DNA of 64,000 nucleotides from Pleodorina starrii (taxonomy: Eukaryota; Chlorophyta; Chlorophyceae; Chlamydomonadales; Volvocaceae), in NCBI GenBank assembly GCA_030267565.1, contig BRXU01000032.1, forward strand, positions 434,001 to 498,000, given 5' to 3'. The notes under the pieces were generated by a model. The model worked only from the letters and a program-made list of their open reading frames with translations. It was not told where the DNA came from and did no database searches. A program made the position numbers and the translations under genes. This document shows, one piece after another, positions 13,801 through 22,800 of this stretch (positions are counted from its first letter, which is position 1; every line of letters begins with the position of its first letter).

Positions 13801-16800
13801 TGCCTGGCTTTGCCCCCGGTAGGCTTTCGCCCGCTGCCTGCCCCCGTACGGCCTGCCGTGAACCAGAAGGCGGGGGCTGTAGCTGCTGCTGCGGCCGATG
13901 GTCCTCGCTCCTGCGGCACTGCTGCTACCGCTGCTGTTGACGTGTTGGCCGCCTCCATGCGGGTGTCGGCGTCCTGTCTCGCCGCCATGGAGTCGGCTTG
14001 TGCCTCCACTCCTTGTTGGGCTGCCGCCGCCGTGGGGTCCGGTTGTGGAGCCGAGGGCAGCTGCGGCTGTAGAGTCGGTGGCGGTGGTGGGTCCCGTATC
14101 CGTGGCTGGGCCTGCGGCGGCGGAGGGGTCGGCATCTGTTGCAGCTGGGCCTGCGCCGGTGACTGGGCCTGCAGCTGTGGGGCTGGTGGTGGCGGCGGCG
14201 CCCGCGGCGGCGGTGGGGCCTGCTGAGGCGGCGGGGCCCGCGGCGGGGATGGCGCCCGCAGTGGCGGCTGTATCCGCGGTGGCGGTGGGGCCTGCTGTGG
14301 CGGCGCGGCCTGCTGGGGGTCGGTCGTTGTACCACTCCTGGTAACGGTGACCGGTGGGGCCCTGGCTGCAGCAGCTGCCTGGTTTGCCCCCATGGGGGTG
14401 GGGAGCCTGGGGGCCGCGGCCGCCACTGCGGCCCATGTGCTGGCCCCGGCTGTGGTGGCGGTGATGTTGGCTGATGCCGGAGGCGCGGGCGGGGGTGGGA
14501 TGAATGGGGTCATGCCGGGCGTGGTGCCCGTACCCATGTGCTGCATTCCTGCTCCCACCTCGGGTTCCGGGCCCCATCTGGTTCGTTGTACGGTCGCTGC
14601 GTACGGTGGCGGCATCCTGCCCGAGGGGCCTGGCTGGGCTGGGGCGGCTGCGGGCTGGGGGGCTTGATGCTGCTGTCGCCACTGGTGCAGCTGCTGCATC
14701 TGCCGCGCCAGTTCCTTCCGTGGCGGCGGTTTACAGGGCATGATGAACGGCCCCTCCTGATCTTTTGGCGTCAGCCGGTACGCCTCCAACGTGCCGGACT
14801 GGGCCACCACGCCCGATCGGCCGAAGTCATACTGCGTTTCACGCGGTAGGCCGGGGGTACCCCGCGCCAGCTTGAATCGCCAGGTATCCGCCATCACGTT
14901 GGCCGCCGGCTCCTGGAATTCCGTCTTGTCCCAGGTGCGCCGCGGGGTTGAATAGGCCATGGCCAGGAACTCGGGGATGGCGCCAGGCTCTAGGCTGACG
15001 GGAATGCCCTTGATCTCCCACACGGAGCGCTCCACCTTGTGCAGATTTGAAATGGGCAGCTGCACCTCCACTGCCGGGTCGCTGGGCAGGAGTCGGACTG
15101 ATCCCAGCTGGAGGCGTCCCCGCCTGACTGCTGGTGAGGTGGCGAGCTGTGCCAGCCCGCCTTTCCTGAGCATCACGCTGATTTCTTGCATAGTGGTGCC
15201 GCTGGGGAGTTTGCGTTGGGGGCACCTGCTGATGCGCGGCCCAAGCGCGGTCCCAGCCTCCTCGGGCGGTACCAGAACGCGTAACGTGCCCGTGAGGGCC
15301 TTGCCCAGCGGCCCAAACAGCTGGGCGTGAATGTCCGCGGGGTCGGAGCCGGGCGGCCAATTGACTTCGAACGTGACGACGTCCTGCTCGAGGAAGAGCT
15401 GGGCGCCCGCCGGAAGCCTTCCCTTCAATTCCTCGCTGTCAATATATTTCCTCTCGGCCTGGGGCCGCTGTGAGCGATTTGCTGGAGCTGCCTCCCGTCC
15501 ATTTGAACGCTGTTGGGGCGCGGAGGTCCGCGCCCGTCCGTTTTCAGCCATGATGGCTTATCCTATCTCAGCATTTTGTTTTACGATCGAGAAATTGTCG
15601 CGTTTGCCGCGGCCGAGAAGGTCGGCCAGGATGCGCTTCAGAAGCATCTCAGCTGCATACATTTCAGTGCATAAGGAAACAAGGAAGCAAGGAGTCCAGA
15701 CGCATGAACGCATGTTCATTGCTCGACATGGTTGGCCAGGCGACGCAGAGTGATATGTTGTCTGCTGGCACGCAGCCCACGGTAATCAAAACGGCCTGAA
15801 ACAAATTCGCGACACTGTAAGTTGACTCCCGCTCACACACAGCAGCCTTAATAGGACATGTCTCTGTCATTTAAAGCATCGACATTACTAGGGCGTATTC
15901 AAAAGCAATCTCAGGCAGATTATGGCCTCAGCGGCTTCAGCATCCGTCACCAGATGGCGGCTTAAGGTCGGCTTACTAATTAATCTTCCAATGTACCCCC
16001 TACCCCCAACACCCCAGTTCACCGTAGCGCATGTTGCTGCCGGAGTATACGAGCTTGAGTGAGGTCATGATCTCATCACTGTTGCAAGCTATGTTGTGCC
16101 GGTCCATGAAGATAGGGAGGCCCCCACCGTTGCTGTCGTAATTCGTGTAGCGTGTGGTACAAACATACATTGGCGTAACCGTAGGGCAGCAGGTACTGGA
16201 CATGGTTGCCCTGCACACGAAGATTGACCCAATGTTATTGATAGCGGCCTCGGCTCTGGCTAGTAAGGCCACCAGGCGTAGCATTGTGGCCTAATTTGTT
16301 TTCAAGAATGAACCTACGAAGCCCAGAACGCGGCGTTCTCGTTGCGAGTGATATGACCAGCATGTCCGCACCTGTTCACATCCAGAATCCAGAACAACCA
16401 CGACTGCAATGCCATGCCAGTAGGACATGCGATCGGCAAATTCGTCAACGTATAAGTGTCACCGTCCATCTTTGTGGCATTCCACGCTATACTGTTGGTC
16501 GTGGTCACACACTGGCTGGTATTTTGTGTCAGGACTCCCCGGGAGCAGCCAATTGCGTAATTCCATTGCTTGCTGGTGCTGTTGGTGTTTAACTTCAGGC
16601 CTGCATACATGAACATTCAATTGGGCATTCAATTAACTGCTGCTGCTGCTGCTGCCAGTGCCGGTCCGCATAGCAACACTACAGAACTTAAATGAGCGTT
16701 GCAGAGATAAGACTCTGACATTGAGGCAAGTGTAGTGCAAACGTACTTGTCATGGCCGCGCCAGCGGGGCACGTTCTGTCCAGGTAGGCTGCGTTCAGTC

Positions 16801-19800
16801 CGATTCAAGCACGGGGCGACAGCCAAACATTAAACGCTTAGGGTATATTCCCATGTAGATAGCTTATTCGGGCTGATTCAGAGTGATTTGGGGTAAACTG
16901 GAGTCCAATTAGGGCGGATTGGACGTGGAACTGGGTACCATTCAAATCAAAAATTCAATTATTAGTCAAAACATGGTTTAATGGGTCTGTTCATTTTTGA
17001 CGGACATATTTCCGCTCCCGGAGTGTCAATAGCACGTATGACCGTATATGTAGAAGCCAGGAGTCTCACACAGAGAAAGTCTATACTGTGCATTCCCAAA
17101 TCCTGTTAAATAGACACCTTAATACCCTAAAACCCTTATCACAAACTGGAATTTCTGTGGGGTGAATAATCGCATGCAAACATGATTCATTGGTGAATTT
17201 GTCGGAAAGGATTGACCCCTCTTCGCCAAAGTATTTTCGACATTTCACATTTTCCACACATGGCTTATCAACCTTCTGGCTTGAAATAACATGCAAAATA
17301 ACCATACAAGTATGCCAAAAGTGGCCATAACATCGGTCAGGGGCGCAAGCATGTGTGTATGAGACATCCTACAATTTGGCAAAGCACTAATGCATCCGTC
17401 GACATAAAATTCATTACCGTAAAAGGTTAAGCAACCGTTGGGTAAACGTGTGCAATTATAATTAAGTGCCCGTGTCTGTCTGACATCACTGTAGTCCGAT
17501 GCACCTGCATTCAAAAAAAGAAAATATGTTGCACTACATGGCATGTATGGGCATGTTACCTCGTGCAAAACGAAAATGCCAACCGTTGACTTACTGAGGT
17601 AATTGTACGAAGTCCAAACCAGACGTCGGTCTTCGTTAGTAACTGGATGGCTGTAGGCCCTGTAAATCGAAGCCCCAGCGACCGAAACACATGCATCCCA
17701 GTCAAATTTGTTTCATCGTTGCGGCCATGGTTTAACGTGCACGGGAGGCTGGTCGCCCGATTGGGAAGCAAGTGCGCTATTTGATTGTGGGCATTTTACG
17801 TACCAATCCAGAAGCGCTTCCGAAGCAGCCTTGTACTCTGAAAGGTCCTTGAAGTCCGCCAGTGTCTGCAAAAAGATAAGTCAGAAGTGACGTCTAAGCA
17901 CTGGAGACTTTCAACGTCAAGTTGCAGCTGTGGTGATAAAGCAGCACAAGGTAGCACGGATTGTACCATTACTTGTAACCACGTAGCCACCACGTAGGGT
18001 TACCTGCTTCCGATCCAAGCAGAACGCGCGGGCTGACGCCCATGACATCGGTTGATCGTACAAATAATAGAGAGTGCCATAGGCATTGGCAAATGCAACA
18101 GCAGCGTTAAAGCTGGATTGCCTCGCAGCAGCTGAGCCGGTGCTTGAGATTGAAGTTGTGAGAGCAGCCTTCTTGCAGACGTATGGCAGCTGGACGTCAC
18201 ACGGAAGATCCTGTGGCATATCCATGCACGCATGCACGCACGTCATAGTACACCGTTTCAAGCAACTGATGAACACGTAAGGTGCTGTGACCAAGCTGAC
18301 AGCAGGTGACCCAGCTGACCCATGCATGCATAAAAGAAGTAAACTCCATAAACATAAATATCAAGCTCGATTGCGTCCGCAAAATCCGGGGGAGGAAGGG
18401 GTATGGACAGTTGATTGTTAAGGTATGATGCCGGGCGTGTGAGTTTCAACCCTCCATGAATGAGGCGCTTATATATATGGCGCGTCCCAAAAGCCAATGC
18501 AAATGCCAGGCGGGGCTGCTTTCCCATCATAGTCGTGCGCATACGCCCACCTTGGAAGCCGTAATTAGACACGGCGTTTGGCAGGACCGACATTCGTTAC
18601 AATCCTTTCTGAATGACTACACAGGTCAAACATATTGCAAATATTCGTAGCCCTTTTGAAATGATAGATATAGATGGCATTGATTGATTAATTTTCAGAC
18701 GCCGCCACTTACATTCCAGTTCGATGCATCCTTGTCGGTGAGTGTATTCACCTGCAACATGTATAACAATCCCAAAATACAGAAGTTGTTATCACATTCG
18801 TTTTTTCTGCAATAATTCTGCAATAGGCCTGGAAAAAATCTGGAAAATAAATCTGTAATAATTATAGCACCTGCACAAAGTAAAAGTACACGTCCATACA
18901 GAAAGGAAGAAGAAAGAAAGTTTACGCTGGACCGTAAGCCCTAGCGTGTGTTGTAGGGAGCAGACTGATGCCTCATCGGCGAGTACAGCCCATTACCGCG
19001 GTGACCGCCTTTATGTTTGACTGAGATGGGTTGCTTCTCCCACCCACTCAGTGTCTGGGCTCCGTCTCAGTCAAATCACATCTGGGTACCCGCACGCCTT
19101 CTTCCCATATATGCCAGACACATTATTGTTGAAGATTCAACCGTGATGAGTTCTACAAGTGCAGGGGACAGGGACAAGGCTTATAAGGGCGGCTTAAAGA
19201 GCCATGGGACCTCTCGGTCACTAATTCAGTGCCCTAACTTTCAGGCACTTCCTAGGGATCACACTGTATGGACACACCCAAGCGCGTACCCGCAACCCAA
19301 TCCGGGCTTCGACACACTGCTCGTTGCCTTGGTTGTCAGGCTGTCCTGTGGCCCAAGCGTTGCGACCCACAAGCGCCGACCCTGAACTGTAGACGAAGCG
19401 GCTCGGGTTGCTGGGGTCGCGTGTCAGGCCGAAGTAGAAGCGCGCTGCAACTTGAGAAGTCCGACCAGACATCCACGACCTGAATCCGAGGAGCATGGCA
19501 TAACAACGGTTACCCGCAGATTGGAAATAAACGATCAACCTGCCGAACTTAAAGGGAAGCTGAACAGCAAGGGTTAATGTGGAACTGTACATACGCGTAC
19601 GAGTGTTTCTTCAAACCAGATGTACGTATTGACGCTTATGATGACATGCATTACATGCAAGCTGTGCTCAGTCAATATACACACGACCAACCTGATCAGG
19701 TTAGCGACGTCGTAGAACTCGTCAAGATCTGGGGCATGATTGGCACGGTTGGGGGGGGGGGGCGGGGTAAGCTAAACCTTTGGCGCACGACTTCGAAAAC

Positions 19801-22800
19801 AATGATATTAAATTTGCACACAGCTAATCTGAGAAGAGTGCACCTCGATGCGTCTTAGAGGAGGGCTCTTAAGAATGCCATGGCATGATGTTACTTTGAT
19901 CGCGATTCGAAAGCACTTGGCTCCGAAGGTATACCGAGACATAGACGTACCAGTCCACGATGCCAGCCGAGTTCCACGGGAGCGGCAATTGGCGTTTGCT
20001 TCAGCGTACGACATAGGACTGTCGAAGTACATGTACTGGGATGCACCACGGACAAACGTCGCTGTTGGCGGAGCAGGCTGCTGAGAAGCGGTTAATGTGC
20101 TGTCGGTCGCGTTCAATACCGCGTTCGGCTGGCCGGCCTTGCAAACAAAAGCCGTTTGCCGAGCACATGGCAGCAGTGTTAGTGAACTGGTGTTGCCTGG
20201 CAGTGCTTGCAAGGCGCCGCACGACCCCGCACTGCCCAGAGAGCTGTTCAAAGCAGGAGTCCACACCGACATGCCAGGGCTCACGGCCACTTCCTGCGCA
20301 GTGGGCAAGAAGGTGACGACGACAATCAACATATACGTGTACCGTTGGATTCATATTAATCTGGGACATTTCCCACATGATTTGCTGTATAATGTCTCTG
20401 GTCGAAGAGCTGCGGATCGAGCATGTGTTTGTATTAATACGATCATGCTCGATTAACAGCTCTGTCAACCAGAGTATGGAGCGAGCACAATGAAGGCCTT
20501 GGCGTTGTGCAAGTGCATCTATTGTGATAATGGTGGTTAAAAACTCACTGACCTGTGACACACGCCAGCGAATGTCACCGGTCGGCCCTTGCGTGAGTGC
20601 GGTCCACACAGGCGTGGATACAACACCGCTGCGCCTCAGCCATGCAGCCACTGCGGCTTCCTCGTCCCGATCGAAAAACCATAAGAGCTCCATACCCTGC
20701 AGCGGTCCAGCGATTTGGATTCTTGTGTGTCCTTGCAAGGGATGGGCATCACTGAGCTATACAGTATTTGCTCCCAGCAATGGCACATGCACGGATGCTG
20801 GATCCGTCCTATGAAGGATCCCCTGCATTAATTGCCGATCGAATTGCTGAAGGAATGAGGGCAGTGATATGTACACACCTTCGAGTTGCAAATGCGCCGT
20901 GCCGTGTCCCAGGAGACAGCCTGACTCCGGTACAGTGTAACGTTCCAGCTTCCAAGGGCGACACTGATATTCCTGAGCGCCAGGACTTCGTTCGAGACAA
21001 TGTCTGCACGTCAAGGCATTTATCACGGTAAACGCATTGTTGGATAGGGATGCGGGAATCAGCAACTTGCGGGCAGTGGAGACGACACCCACCCGCAGTG
21101 CTCTGGTCGGCAGCAGTGCTGGTCTCGCAGACAAACGGAAGGACAGTACGGCAGTTGGCGGCCATCAGGGTGCCGGCTGTGTTGTTGGTAAGTGGCAACT
21201 GGTTCATGCCGCAGTTGGTTGGCCCATACCAGTAGTCATCCATCGGCGTCACAGTGGCGGTTACCAAGGACCCATCCAACCACCTGTAAAAGATGGGTGG
21301 ACAGCAGCAAATAATTGCCATAACGGTACATGACCTGATAAGCATAGATGCGTGCGAGTGGTCGTAAGTGATTGCGTGTTGCTTGGCGCGGCATCATATG
21401 GGCACGTTCGGAAGCCACAATGTCGAGCAAGATCAATCGAATGATAGAACCAAGGCAATTACAATGCTGCACTTGTCATGTAATCAATACAGAACGGCAG
21501 CTGACGTTAGCCCCTGCTGGTCACCTGTGAAGGCGCCGCCGGTGGCGGCGGTGAAGGCGGCTGTGGTGAAGGCGGTGGTGAAGGCGGCGGTGGTGAAGGC
21601 GGCGGTGAAGGCGGCGGTGGCGGCGGCGGTGAAGGAGGTGGCGAAGGCGGCGGTGAAGGCGGCGGCGGAGGCGGCGGTGAAGGCGGCTGTGGAGGCGGCG
21701 GTGAAGGCAACGGCGGCCGCGGCGGTGAAGGCGGCTGTGGCGAAGGCGGGGGTGAAGGCGGCGGTGAAGGCGGCGGTGAAGGCGGCGGTGAAGGCGGCGG
21801 CAGCGGCGGCGGAGAAGGCGGTGGCGAAAGCGGCGGTGAAGGTGGCGGCGGCGGCGGAGAAGGCGGCGGTGAAGGCGGCGGTGAAGGTGACGGCGGAGGT
21901 GGCGGTGAAGGCGGCGGCCGCGGAGGAGTTGGAGGAGGAGGAGATGGTGTACGGACATAAATACCAGGCGTATTACCTGTGAAGTGACTCGTGTTATATA
22001 ACCCGGTATCTTGCGTCTTCATCCACCTACAACCAAATGGGCCGATATTATACCTCATTATATATGACCAAATGGGCCGATATTATACCTCATTATATAT
22101 GACCAAATGGGCCGATATTATACCTCATTATATATGACCAAATGGGCCGATATTATACCTCATTATATATCTAAATTGTATATCTTCCTTTGGAAGCGAC
22201 TGCCAAGGAAAACTGCTGCAAGGGCAGCCTCGCATAAATTACTCTTAGATATCTACTAGATATAATCATCTAGTACATACAGAACATTTACCTGTCAACT
22301 CGCATATTGTTTTCGCAAGATTAAGGTTTTAATATGCAGCTTAGGTTGGTGGCTTAAAGTGCAGCAAAGACCCCAGGCATGCAAAGGTGGTGAAAGGCGG
22401 AATGGACTGTGCACAGCCACTGCGAGGACGCAGTGAGGACCAAGGACGTTCCCTTCAGAGGGGGGGGGAATGTGACACGGTAGTTACAATATTGTACAGA
22501 TGCCGTACAATCGGCTGACATACAAGCCTAAGAAAGGCGTCGCACAGCATCTCGAGTAGCCTTTGCTCCGCCCAAGCATTACACAGCGAGTGAGGCGGGC
22601 AGCGTCGGGGCGACGGGAAGTGGCAGGGCGCCGGCTGAAGGCAGTGGCGGGGCGCCGCAGTCGGGCGGCGCCGCGGGCAGGTGGAGTGGCGGACACCGGG
22701 TCGGCAGAAGAGGCGGCAAGGGTGGAGATCGAATTGGAGAAGGCTTAGGAATACGCGAGCCGAGGGCTTCGGGTCCTGCTTTGGAATGTGCACGGTCTTT

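Larger units (their letters stand above)
7367..15639 (-). mobile_element. Full-length L1-type LINE retrotransposon
   Basis: An 8.27-kb element on the minus strand, with a 5' end at about 15639 and a 3' end at about 7367. It has a short 5' leader, ORF1 (13359-15551), ORF2 (8589-13358) and a 3' UTR of 1.2 kb. Both ORFs are open, so the copy may still be competent; the two differences between flanking repeats suggest it is not brand new. The element is much richer in GC than the surrounding intron. The AP-endonuclease plus reverse transcriptase plus terminal Cys/His knuckle order fits the L1 group known in chlorophyte genomes. No poly(A) tail is visible at the 3' junction. Confidence 0.85.
7022..16022 (-). 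other. Gene A intron enlarged by LINE insertion
   Basis: The donor follows the exon ending at 16023 (GTGAAC) and the acceptor precedes the exon starting at 7021. Without the 8.27-kb LINE and one copy of its flanking repeat, this intron would be about 600 bases, like its neighbours. Gene and LINE are transcribed in the same direction, so the LINE's own poly(A) signal lies in sense orientation within the gene transcript. The non-LINE parts (7022-7244 and 15762-16022) hold nothing else recognisable. Confidence 0.65.

Noticed and set aside
13150..14682. 510-codon minus-strand frame overlapping LINE ORF1 and ORF2
   Set aside because: It lies antiphase to both ORFs, is rich in Gly/Ala/Pro/Arg from GC-biased third positions, and has no motif. 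A compositional shadow.
21368..21982. Plus-strand Lys/Ala/Val-rich ORF
   Set aside because: Antisense of the gene A SPPP linker; the minus frame continues a spliced, paralogue-supported exon.
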